64,000 nt of DNA. Source: Pleionea sediminis (GTDB taxonomy: Bacteria; Pseudomonadota; Gammaproteobacteria; Enterobacterales; Kangiellaceae). Position 1 is the stretch's first letter, and the number at the start of each line of letters is the position of its first letter. Below are positions 9,080 to 17,160 of this stretch, one piece after another. A program made the translations under genes and the position numbers. A model generated the notes under the pieces. The model saw nothing but the letters and a program-made list of their open reading frames with translations, was not told the DNA's origin and ran no database searches. Where the stretch lies: assembly GCF_007570825.1 (NCBI RefSeq), contig NZ_SUNB01000002.1, positions 620,001 to 684,000 on the forward strand, read 5' to 3'.

Positions 9080-9886
9080 TTAATGCGTTATTAAGGGACG
9101 TCTGCTTTTATTTCGTTGAGTATTCGTAACGGCTTCGTCAAACGATGCCACCTTATCTGAATTGATGCCACGAAAGGCAACCGATCGGTTTTGCTTAAGG
9201 ATTGGAGAATAAACCGGCCAATCTTTTCCTTGTATTGATGTCCATCCTGAGCTCTCTGGCATTAAATCTAACGTGAGTTGTTGACCACTCCAGCCTCCCG
9301 CTTGTTTAAGGATAGTTAAATGGCAGCGACCACTTTTCTCGGCGAATAATGTCATTCTCAAGCGCGCCGATGAAGGATGCTCACTAGCATCGACTTGACG
9401 AAAAATGATTCCCCAACATTGCCCCTCTCTAGCGCCGAGCGATAACTTACGAATTTCATTCTTATAAGGTGCTTTACCATCAAACCACACCAACACCGTT
9501 GCGCACGCTCGAGAAGTTAGTGCCTGATAAGCCGCCCAAACTTTTCGATTAACGCGGCAGGTTTGCACAACAAACAACTTGGAAATATCAATCCCCATCA
9601 TCGCCAAGGCCGGACCATAAGGCGTAAAAGGAGGATCCACCAAAACCAGAAATCCCGACTCCTGAGATAATCGTTTTAATAACGGCGCTAATAAGCGCAA
9701 CTCGCCAACACCATGAGTTTCCAACAACAGTTCAGTTAATGCGCCTTGCGGCCAGCCGCCATCGTGCAACAAAGCATCCAGTTTCGAAAAACCAGTTTCA
9801 ATGACCGGTCGAGAACGCTCTGAACGCGATGCTTGCCATACGGATGGATTTTTAAGTATTTGATTAATTGAACTTTTCTCTGACAT
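9080..9886 (-). CDS. imuA: ImuA, RecA-like mutagenesis protein
   Basis: 268 residues, first gene of the imuA-imuB-dnaE2 cassette. ImuA is a RecA/SulA-related protein without a working Walker A. It interacts with ImuB and RecA to recruit DnaE2 to damaged DNA. Visible family signatures are TGFSKLDALLHDGGWPQGAL, GVGELRLLAPLL and VDPPFTPYGPAL in the first 100 residues, and GRCHLTILKQAGGWSG near residue 190. The C-terminal 50 residues are basic and probably disordered. Expected to be under LexA control; a perfect 16-bp palindrome 45 bases upstream is the candidate operator. Confidence 0.92.
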   Translation of the reverse strand: MSEKSSINQILKNPSVWQASRSERSRPVIETGFSKLDALLHDGGWPQGALTELLLETHGVGELRLLAPLLKRLSQESGFLVLVDPPFTPYGPALAMMGIDISKLFVVQTCRVNRKVWAAYQALTSRACATVLVWFDGKAPYKNEIRKLSLGAREGQCWGIIFRQVDASEHPSSARLRMTLFAEKSGRCHLTILKQAGGWSGQQLTLDLMPESSGWTSIQGKDWPVYSPILKQNRSVAFRGINSDKVASFDEAVTNTQRNKSRRPLITH

Positions 9887-9930
9887 GATATTTTAAATAA
9901 CTTCTCCATCGAGCAATAAACCAACAATAA

Positions 9931-9946
9931 CTACTTATATAAGTAG
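9931..9946. promoter_or_regulatory. Candidate SOS (LexA-type) operator upstream of imuA
   Basis: CTACTTATATAAGTAG is a perfect 16-bp palindrome located 45 bases upstream of the imuA start. Its size and TA-rich core resemble the gammaproteobacterial LexA box (CTG-N10-CAG), but the outer triplets are CTA/TAG. Position and symmetry are seen; the LexA assignment is inference. Confidence 0.45.
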
Positions 9947-10169
9947 CATTTATTTAATAAGCGATCCAGCGGTTTTTAGAGCGAAAAAGCTAACTGTTTG
10001 AAAGGTAAGGATCTTTATTTTCGAGAAAAATACGGGCACTGGTGGCTTAATAGAAGAACAAGTGATGAACAGGATAATAAGAGTAAAACTAAGATAAGTG
10101 CCGTTAAAATTATTAAACGCTAATCCAGAAACATATTTAAAGAATTAAACTCTGCAGCTATTTTTTAGC

Positions 10170-10487
10170 CTAACAATCAGCATCGATTAAAGCCTGCAGA
10201 ATGCGCTGAATGACGTGAGGTAAGGATTCATGAATAACCTGGCGAGCCGCGGCTGAAGTTCGATATTCAGAGCTTTGCCCTTGCATAACCAAGGCAGTGT
10301 AAAGCGTATCGTCAAGATGAGGCCTTACCAACTCTTCAACATCCTGCCACTCAAAATCTTGGCAAGAAAGCTCTAGCGGTTTATCTTCTTGCTCACTATC
10401 AGCAAGCAGCGGTAAGACACAAAAAGAAAGAATAGATAGTAAAATTAGATGTCTAAAGCCCCGACAATACTGAATATTCTTTGTCAT
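10170..10487 (-). CDS. Small exported protein of unknown function
   Basis: 105 residues. Residues about 12-30 form a hydrophobic signal (HLILLSILSFCVLPLLADS), followed by an acidic mature region with two Cys (LSCQD and the C-terminal DADC) that could pair. GAGGT sits 9 bases before the ATG. It lies 32 bases downstream of the DUF4920 gene on the same strand, so the two probably share a transcript. I do not recognise the family. Confidence 0.65.
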   Translation of the reverse strand: MTKNIQYCRGFRHLILLSILSFCVLPLLADSEQEDKPLELSCQDFEWQDVEELVRPHLDDTLYTALVMQGQSSEYRTSAAARQVIHESLPHVIQRILQALIDADC

Positions 10488-10519
10488 TAGTATTTACCTC
10501 GAGGCTTTAACAATGAGTA

Positions 10520-10993
10520 TTATCGCTTGATGGTCACGCCGACAGGCCGAAGTTGATAAAAGGTCATGTCGCCTTTAACTGTAGACTCATCAAATTCTTT
10601 GCCAGCATCTTCTGCCATGTGTTTTAAATAGGCAATGGCTTTCTCCCGAGTCATTTCCATTTTTTCTAACTTACCTGTCGCAAAAGCTGTTTTACCTTTG
10701 GCATTAAACGGAAAAACCATTTCTCCATCTTTCACTTTAATGCGAAGTCGTTCATCGCCAGAAGACAACATCATCCAGCAGCCTTTTTTATCACATACTG
10801 AAACAATTTCTCCTGCAACAGTAACTTCTTTATCCAAAAAGCTATCGGGAGTCTCCAAAACTTGATTCACCGCTAAAGCGTCTGCTTCTTTTGCCCCAGT
10901 TCCAAAAACATCACTTTTTGCTTGAGCCAAAGAACTCGTCCCCAGTAATGCCAAAATGAAACCGAAAATAGATAAATAGGAAATATTCTTCAT
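10520..10993 (-). CDS. DUF4920-type exported protein
   Basis: 157 residues with a signal peptide (about 1-25, ending LAQAKSD). The mature part has the DUF4920 hallmark VSVCDKKGCWMMLSSGDERLRIK, an OB-fold-like strand pattern with a C-x4-C pair, followed by FPFNAKGKTAFATGKL. Proteins of this family are periplasmic with unknown function; the Cys pair in GEIVSVCDKKGCW may bind a metal or form a disulfide, which is speculation. AGAGAGC precedes the ATG. Upstream partner of the 105-residue exported protein. Confidence 0.8.
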   Translation of the reverse strand: MKNISYLSIFGFILALLGTSSLAQAKSDVFGTGAKEADALAVNQVLETPDSFLDKEVTVAGEIVSVCDKKGCWMMLSSGDERLRIKVKDGEMVFPFNAKGKTAFATGKLEKMEMTREKAIAYLKHMAEDAGKEFDESTVKGDMTFYQLRPVGVTIKR

Positions 10994-11140
10994 GGTATTG
11001 CTCTCTATTGATTTATTATTAAAATTCTATATCGAAAAAATTCATCGATGATATCGAGAAACGCAGTTGTAGCAAATAACGCTCGCCTCTACAATAACTC
11101 TCTCTTGCAATATCTCGAAATACATTACGAATACTCAAAT

Positions 11141-12334
11141 ATGACAACAATCCAGCAGCCTTTTCAACTACTCAAACTAATGGCCATTGCGATGCCTCTG
11201 GCCTTTGCCAGCTGGATGACATTACTCAATAATTTTACTGTAGAAGTTGCGCAGTTTACGGGTAAAGAAATTGGGTTGTTACAAAGCATTCGTGAAGTGC
11301 CGGGATTTCTTGCATTTACAGCGGTGTTTATACTGGCTCTACTGCATGAACAGCGATTTGCTCTACTGAGTCTGTTACTGCTTGCAGCAGGCGTATTGGC
11401 AACCCCATTCTTTCCATCAACCGCTGGATTATTAACAACCACCTTTATAATGTCCGTTGGCTTCCACTACTTTGAAACTCTTAATCAATCTCTCAAATGG
11501 CAATGGCTGAGTAAAGAGCATGCAGCGCAGCAAATGGGCAAGTTGGTTGCTATCGGCTCGGTTTCATCTTTAGGTGTTTACTCCTTTATCTGGCTCGCTA
11601 ATCATGTTTTTGAACTAACCTATTTGCAAATTTACTTAGTCACTGCGGGCGCATCATTACTACTCGTCCTTTATATGATGCTGCGGTTCCCACTTTTTAA
11701 AGCTCCCGTCGAGCAACATAAGAAAATCATTTTACGGAAAAAATACTGGCTATATTATGCGCTTACATTTATGAGCGGTGCTCGCCGACAAATTTTCGTT
11801 GTTTTTGCCGGGTTTATGATGGTTGAGAAGTTCGGATATGATGTTGGAGATATTGCATTACTCTACTTAGTTAATCATCTATTCAATTTCTTTTTCGCCG
11901 AGAAAATTGGTCGTTGGATTGGCAGAGTTGGAGAACGTCGTGCATTGCTTTTAGAATATATTGGTCTCGCCTGTGTGTTTACCAGTTACGCTTTTGTTAG
12001 TGATAAATATATTGCAGCAGGGTTATATGTCATTGATCATCTATTTTTTGCAATGGCCATCGCTATAAAAACCTACTTTCAAAAAATTGCAGAACCCGGA
12101 GATATGGCATCCACTTCAGCGGTGTCGTTTACCATTAATCACATTGCTGCGGTTGTTATTCCTGTTATATTCGGATTGATTTGGTTGCAGTCTCCTTCGC
12201 TAGTATTTTTAATTGGCTCAGGTATGGCCTTGACATCCTTATTACTTAGCCGATTTGTTCCTTACAACCCTACACAAGAAAATCGAATTGACTTTTACCT
12301 AATGAAAAAATCAATGACTAAAGAAGCAACTTAA
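11141..12334 (+). CDS. MFS-type membrane transporter
   Basis: About 397 residues with roughly 12 hydrophobic helices, beginning at QLLKLMAIAMPLAFASWM. The pattern of two six-helix halves with a basic central loop (EQHKKIILRKKYW, near residue 195) fits a major facilitator. The frame is open back to an ATG at 11048, but the added 31 residues are unlike a transporter N-terminus; I prefer the ATG at 11141. Neither start has a clear ribosome binding site. Substrate unknown. No neighbour on the same strand gives a clue. Confidence 0.8.
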   Translation: MTTIQQPFQLLKLMAIAMPLAFASWMTLLNNFTVEVAQFTGKEIGLLQSIREVPGFLAFTAVFILALLHEQRFALLSLLLLAAGVLATPFFPSTAGLLTTTFIMSVGFHYFETLNQSLKWQWLSKEHAAQQMGKLVAIGSVSSLGVYSFIWLANHVFELTYLQIYLVTAGASLLLVLYMMLRFPLFKAPVEQHKKIILRKKYWLYYALTFMSGARRQIFVVFAGFMMVEKFGYDVGDIALLYLVNHLFNFFFAEKIGRWIGRVGERRALLLEYIGLACVFTSYAFVSDKYIAAGLYVIDHLFFAMAIAIKTYFQKIAEPGDMASTSAVSFTINHIAAVVIPVIFGLIWLQSPSLVFLIGSGMALTSLLLSRFVPYNPTQENRIDFYLMKKSMTKEAT

Positions 12335-12613
12335 TATTAATCACAGTAAAGAAAAATTAATAGCCATATAAAAGTAAAGCTAGTTGTATACAAAACCTCA
12401 TTTGTACGCAATAGAATTCAAATCAGATCAAAAACGAATAGAAAGCATGTAAAGAGCTTTAATTACCACTTTTTAATTATGGTCTCTCAATAAAAAAACT
12501 ACTCGACTTGAGTTAATTTCTCGAATAACTCAAAACTTGTATAGTTATCAAACAAACTCTCAATATACACTGGCGGCGTTTTTTCAAACCAACTTTTCGA
12601 ATAAGGAAAAAAA

Positions 12614-13930
12614 ATGAATTCTATATTTCGAAGAACGCCAAAGAAAATCAAAGCCAAGTACATTTGTCTATTTACATTTATCACTGCAAGTCAACTCAGT
12701 TATTCTCACCTTCCAGCTTATGAAGGAGAACGCGTTAGAAACTCGAACCACTTTGTAACGAATGGGTTTTCACAACCTGTACGTGGTGAATGTGACATTG
12801 ATGCCGTTGGTCCTACCGATCCTGAAGCAGGTTCAGCTAATATATTTCTTGGCGATGGAAACACACCACCTAACTTCTTTTGTAACTACACCACTCAAGA
12901 TGATTGGACATTCGAGCGTCCCGTCGACATTATAGAAATTTCTCGAACACCAGCTCCTAACCCCGAAGATCTCGGTTTAACTATTGAAGAAGGTTACATT
13001 CCTTGCGATGTTCAAAGCCAAAATCCATTTCAATGCCCCAGAGAATTTTCAAATCCTGTCGATGGAACAAAGATTAACATTCCTGGACGATGCGTTGATT
13101 TAGGTCAACCTGATGATCCATGGAATTCAGATCTTCCTGATGGCAAATATCACTGCGCCGTACTTCCTGGTGCGCCACGTCCGCGTGAGAGTTCTGTTTT
13201 ATTCAGTACATTAACTGGTGCTGATGATGTCGACTGGGGTGTTTATCATTACGATCCAGTGTATGGACAACAGCCCATTGTTGGTGCGCCACAAGTTCCA
13301 GCCTGTAGTGAAAACTTAACAACTTTTGTGACTTTTGCTTACGCAGGACCACTCACAATGAAAGATGCACGAAGTGGAGAACAACTTTTTAAGCCATTAT
13401 CTGAATTTAGAAAGTTACCTCAAGAGGTGCGTGATAGTTTGCCAGAAAACTATGGCATTCGATTAAAAGAGCCCGATACCTTTTATCCAACACCTCGTAA
13501 TCCTCGATTGGGTTACGCTTCTGGTTTTGCACAAAATGGATGGTTACTTGCTCCAGACTCTGTGGTTGAATGTATCGATAACTTTGAAAAGTGTCTAGCA
13601 GATGAAACCGGCGAGTTATCCAAACACTATAACAATAATGATATCTTCTTTGTCGATGAAGACGAGAAAGTTTCTTTATATTTAATGTGGTGGGTAGATA
13701 AACCCTGGTGGGGATTTGATAATGAAGATGCTTACACACCATTTACAGGAAGACGCTCATTAACGGATGTATCTATTACGACAGGTGTTATTGATCAATT
13801 TATTATTGGTGACTATATGAATATTCAAAAGTCTGGTCCATTTTCTGCCAATGGCCGCTATGTTCATGGTCGATGTACCGATCCACGACGGTTCAATCGT
13901 GCGGATATGACGATAGAAACCAACGAGTAA
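12614..13930 (+). CDS. Large exported Cys-containing protein of unknown function
   Basis: 438 residues with AAGGAAA directly before the ATG. A basic N-terminus (FRRTPKKIKAK) precedes a hydrophobic stretch (YICLFTFITASQLSYS) that reads as a signal peptide. The mature protein is Pro/Asp/Glu-rich with about ten Cys (for example GECDID, FFCNY, FQCPRE, GRCVDL, YHCAV, GRCTDP), suggesting several disulfides. The aromatic stretch LYLMWWVDKPWWGFDNED near residue 360 is striking. No enzyme motif or named domain recognised. Monocistronic and closed by a shared terminator. Confidence 0.7.
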   Translation: MNSIFRRTPKKIKAKYICLFTFITASQLSYSHLPAYEGERVRNSNHFVTNGFSQPVRGECDIDAVGPTDPEAGSANIFLGDGNTPPNFFCNYTTQDDWTFERPVDIIEISRTPAPNPEDLGLTIEEGYIPCDVQSQNPFQCPREFSNPVDGTKINIPGRCVDLGQPDDPWNSDLPDGKYHCAVLPGAPRPRESSVLFSTLTGADDVDWGVYHYDPVYGQQPIVGAPQVPACSENLTTFVTFAYAGPLTMKDARSGEQLFKPLSEFRKLPQEVRDSLPENYGIRLKEPDTFYPTPRNPRLGYASGFAQNGWLLAPDSVVECIDNFEKCLADETGELSKHYNNNDIFFVDEDEKVSLYLMWWVDKPWWGFDNEDAYTPFTGRRSLTDVSITTGVIDQFIIGDYMNIQKSGPFSANGRYVHGRCTDPRRFNRADMTIETNE

Positions 13931-13947
13931 TATTTATTATTTAAAAA

Positions 13948-13982
13948 TAACAAGGAGTGAATTTTGAAATCACTCCTTGTTA
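13948..13982. terminator. Bidirectional terminator
   Basis: A perfect 13-bp stem, TAACAAGGAGTGA at 13948-13960 and TCACTCCTTGTTA at 13970-13982, with a 9-base loop. It sits between the convergent unknown exported protein gene (+) and cioB (-), flanked by AT-rich sequence on both sides. Confidence 0.7.
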
Positions 13983-13994
13983 ATATACAAAAAA

Positions 13995-14990
13995 CTAGTA
14001 GTACGTTAAATCCGTTGTCTTACCTCGAAATATTCGGTAAGACAAAATCGTGTAGCCAATAATCACAGGAAAAACGATGGCTACACCATAAAACACAAAC
14101 ATTAATGACGCTGTCGCACTCACCGCATCTTCCGCCATTAACTTTCCAGGAATCACATAAGGGTAATAGCTGTAAGCAAATCCCGTCAAACAAAAAGTAA
14201 ATAGTGCTGCAGCTCCAACAAAAGGAATCCAACAGGCTTTATCATCACGTACCGGAACATTTTTTAAATATTGGTCCACAATTAATAAAATAAGTCCGCA
14301 CATTAACGGGATTAAAAACACAATTAGTGCGCCCGGCAAGGAAAACCAACGTTCGGCTACAGATTGATTCATCAATGGATTAACGATGCAAATGGCAACA
14401 AAAGAAAGAGCCATTAACCAACCGGCTTTTCGAGCTCGCTTAGCCGCAAAGATTTGAAGCTCTCCCTCCGTTTTTAACACTAACCAGGCTCCACCAATAT
14501 AAACGTAAGCAGCAACCGCACCAACTGCCGTTAAGCAAGAAAATAGAATGGTAAGCGCTGTATAAATGAACCCACTAACGTACATTCCTAACATAAAACC
14601 TTGAGACAAAGCCGCTATCAAAGATCCTAAACGAAAAAGCTTATCCCATAACGGTTGATAGCGAGTCACGGCTTTCGCACGAAAGTCAAAAGCAACGCCT
14701 CGCAAAATTAAGCCAACTAACATGATAACTGCAGGTAAATACATTTCTCGTAAAACAATATTATGCGCCATCGGGAAAGCAATTAATAAAATTCCAATAG
14801 CCAACACAAGCCAGGTTTCATTCGCATCCCAAAATGGACCTATAGAAGCAATCATCGTATTGCGGTATTCCAAGCGATCCATTGGCAATAAAATACCAAC
14901 TCCCAAGTCGTAACCGTCAAGAATCGCATAAACAAGAACGGCAACGGCCATCAATAATAAAAAAATCGTGGGTAAGGCTTCAGCTAACAT
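13995..14990 (-). CDS. cioB: Cytochrome bd-type quinol oxidase subunit II (CioB/CydB)
   Basis: 331 residues from ATG 14990, chosen because AGAAGGAGG stands 8 bases upstream; the longer frame from 15017 lacks this. The start overlaps the end of cioA by 11 bases, implying translational coupling. Landmarks: YAILDGYDLGVGILLP near the N-terminus and GPFWDANETWLVLAIG, which form the usual subunit II signature, within about nine membrane helices. With CioA it makes the inner-membrane bd oxidase that reduces O2 to water using quinol without proton pumping. No small CydX-like frame follows before the terminator. Confidence 0.93.
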   Translation of the reverse strand: MLAEALPTIFLLLMAVAVLVYAILDGYDLGVGILLPMDRLEYRNTMIASIGPFWDANETWLVLAIGILLIAFPMAHNIVLREMYLPAVIMLVGLILRGVAFDFRAKAVTRYQPLWDKLFRLGSLIAALSQGFMLGMYVSGFIYTALTILFSCLTAVGAVAAYVYIGGAWLVLKTEGELQIFAAKRARKAGWLMALSFVAICIVNPLMNQSVAERWFSLPGALIVFLIPLMCGLILLIVDQYLKNVPVRDDKACWIPFVGAAALFTFCLTGFAYSYYPYVIPGKLMAEDAVSATASLMFVFYGVAIVFPVIIGYTILSYRIFRGKTTDLTYY

Positions 14991-16371
14991 GAGCAGCGGC
15001 CTCCTTCTGTAAGTCATTACTCTTTTGCTTTAATGAAAAATCCATCGTTTGAAACTCATCGACCTCAACTGACTTTCGAGCCATGTAGAATAAGGTCTGG
15101 ATGTAAGCAACTAATAAAGCAAGATAAACAATTGAATATAAAAACAATGAAAAGCCTACATTTCCTGGAGCAATGGTTGTTGCTGCTTGCTCCGTTGTCA
15201 GCACTCCAGAAACAAGATAGGGCTGCCGACCTATTTCTGTAACATACCACCCCGCAAGCGTTGCAACCCAGCCAGAAAACGTCATATACAAAAATGTCTT
15301 GTTAAGCCAAGTAGGTAATTCCTTTTTACGAATAAAATAAATAGATGCCGTCCAACTAACGACCAACATTAAAACACCTAAACCCACCATAATTCGAAAA
15401 CCATAAAAAACAGGTTTAACAGGAGGGTGTCGATCTTCAAATTCATTCAGTCCCTTTATTTCACCTTGAGCATCGTGCGTTAAAATGAGACTTGCTAAAT
15501 TAGGGATCGCAATTTCTAAATGATTGGTCCGTTCTTCTTCATCTGGAATTGCAAACAATAGTAATGGCACACCTCTATCAGTCTCCCAAACGCCCTCCAT
15601 TGCAGCAACCTTTTGTGGTTGATGTTCAAGAGTATTTAGTCCATGAAGATCGCCCACTAAAATTTGCAAAGGAATTAACAGTGCAGCACTATAGACTGAC
15701 GTTTTCAAAGCTAACTTGGGCGCACGCTTTTTATCTCCTTTTAAAATTCGATACGCAGAGATTCCCGCCATTAAAAAGCAAGCCGTTAATCCAGATGCGA
15801 GCAATACATGCATTAATCGATAGGGAAAGGATGGATTAAAAATAACGTCCCACCAATTGGTAACATGAGCAACGCCATCAATCATTTCAAAACCTTGAGG
15901 CGTTTGCATCCACGAATTGAGAGCTAAGATCCAAAACGCAGACATAGTCGTTCCTAATGAAACCAACAACGTTGATAATGTATGAAACCAGGCAGGTAAG
16001 CGATTCATACCAAACAACATTGCTCCAAGAAATGTTGCCTCCATAAAAAAGGCAGTTAAGACTTCATAACCCAACAAAGGTCCGGCAATGTTACCCACTG
16101 TTTCCATAAATCCTGGCCAGTTAGTACCAAACTGAAAGGACATGGTGATACCGCTAACAACGCCCAAAGCAAAAGTTAAAGCAAATACTTTGACCCAAAA
16201 GCGGTAAGCTCGCATCCAAACAGGATGACTCGATAAGTGACTTCTGATTTTAAAATAAAAAAGTAACCAGGCTAGCGCAATAGTTATACTAGGAAATAAG
16301 ATATGAAAACTAATGTTAACCGCAAATTGAATACGCGATAACATTTCTGTACTGATAGCAAGAGTCTCCAA
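14980..16371 (-). CDS. cioA: Cytochrome bd-type quinol oxidase subunit I (CioA/CydA)
   Basis: 463 residues. TTG at 16371 is the likely start: AAGGAGGG lies about 7 bases upstream, while ATG 16344 has none. Heme-ligand and quinol regions are visible: RIQFAVNISFHILFPS at the N-terminus, GYEVLTAFFMEATFLG with conserved Glu, LMHVLLASG with a His, and EIGRQPYLVSG. The Q loop is short (the protein is about 60 residues shorter than E. coli CydA), as in cyanide-insensitive CIO-type enzymes. Transcribed with the regulator 52 bases upstream and cioB downstream. The CIO subtype is inferred from length. Confidence 0.93.
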   Translation of the reverse strand: METLAISTEMLSRIQFAVNISFHILFPSITIALAWLLFYFKIRSHLSSHPVWMRAYRFWVKVFALTFALGVVSGITMSFQFGTNWPGFMETVGNIAGPLLGYEVLTAFFMEATFLGAMLFGMNRLPAWFHTLSTLLVSLGTTMSAFWILALNSWMQTPQGFEMIDGVAHVTNWWDVIFNPSFPYRLMHVLLASGLTACFLMAGISAYRILKGDKKRAPKLALKTSVYSAALLIPLQILVGDLHGLNTLEHQPQKVAAMEGVWETDRGVPLLLFAIPDEEERTNHLEIAIPNLASLILTHDAQGEIKGLNEFEDRHPPVKPVFYGFRIMVGLGVLMLVVSWTASIYFIRKKELPTWLNKTFLYMTFSGWVATLAGWYVTEIGRQPYLVSGVLTTEQAATTIAPGNVGFSLFLYSIVYLALLVAYIQTLFYMARKSVEVDEFQTMDFSLKQKSNDLQKEAAAHVS

Positions 16372-16423
16372 AGTCAGACCCTCCTTTTTGGTTTACAACT
16401 AAAAAATCGATGGCAAAGCAGCG

Positions 16424-16966
16424 TTAATTTTTCGTTAATAGCCGATCTTTCATATCCAGTACTTTGCCAACACCAGAACCCAGTTTAAGTAACGTTTTTA
16501 GATTCTCCGGACTCATTTTGTGAATATCATCAAACCATCCAATAAATAACTCGAGCAAATCATGTATCTCGCGCATCTTTTGGTGTGAGTAAGAATTTTG
16601 CTCGTCTTGTGAATTCATTAATTCGCTTCGTAATACCGAGAGTGTTGGATCCACTTCTCGTTTGCGACGCTCAGATAAAACTTGCATAGCCAATTCCCAA
16701 ACAGTGCCATTAGGCCGGAAATAATCTTTTCTATCGCCAGGTTGTGGTTGCGTTCGAACCAGTCGCCAAGACTGCAACTCCTTTAATCCCATACTGACGT
16801 TGCCGCGAGAGATACCTAATGCATCGGCAATTTGATCGGCATTGAGTGCTTCTTCAGTCAGCACAATAAGTGCAAACATCTGACCCACTGTTCGATTAAA
16901 TCCCCAGCGGCTACCCATTTCTCCAAAATGAACAACAAAAGATTCAATGTCCGGCGGAATATTCAT
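16424..16966 (-). CDS. GbsR/MarR-family transcriptional regulator
   Basis: 180 residues. The winged-helix region is clear: VGQMFALIVLTEEALNADQ, IADALGISRGNVSMGLKELQSWRLV and a wing PGDRKDYFRP, as in the GbsR (COG1510) branch of MarR-like regulators. The C-terminal half is helical and probably dimerises. It is the first gene of a likely operon with cioA and cioB, so I infer it controls bd oxidase expression in response to an unknown effector. A perfect palindrome 13 bases upstream of its start could be an autoregulatory site. Confidence 0.87.
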   Translation of the reverse strand: MNIPPDIESFVVHFGEMGSRWGFNRTVGQMFALIVLTEEALNADQIADALGISRGNVSMGLKELQSWRLVRTQPQPGDRKDYFRPNGTVWELAMQVLSERRKREVDPTLSVLRSELMNSQDEQNSYSHQKMREIHDLLELFIGWFDDIHKMSPENLKTLLKLGSGVGKVLDMKDRLLTKN

Positions 16967-16978
16967 TAGCTTACCAAT

Positions 16979-16996
16979 TTTCAGAAATTTCTGAAA
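16979..16996. promoter_or_regulatory. Palindromic candidate operator of the regulator-cioAB operon
   Basis: TTTCAGAAATTTCTGAAA is a perfect 18-bp palindrome lying 12-30 bases upstream of the regulator's ATG, where promoter or early transcribed sequence is expected. Binding by the adjacent GbsR-like dimer is inference. Confidence 0.5.
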
Positions 16997-17160
16997 TTAT
17001 AATTATCACAAAAAGAATATACAAGTTTTCAACATCCAAAAACAGTATAAAAATAGGCAGTGAAACCGATAACCACTTACGGGTATGAGATAAAGCAAGA
17101 ACAAAAATTGATAAAATTAAATAAGTCGTTCAAACTTAAGAAAATTTTGCGAGGAAAACG

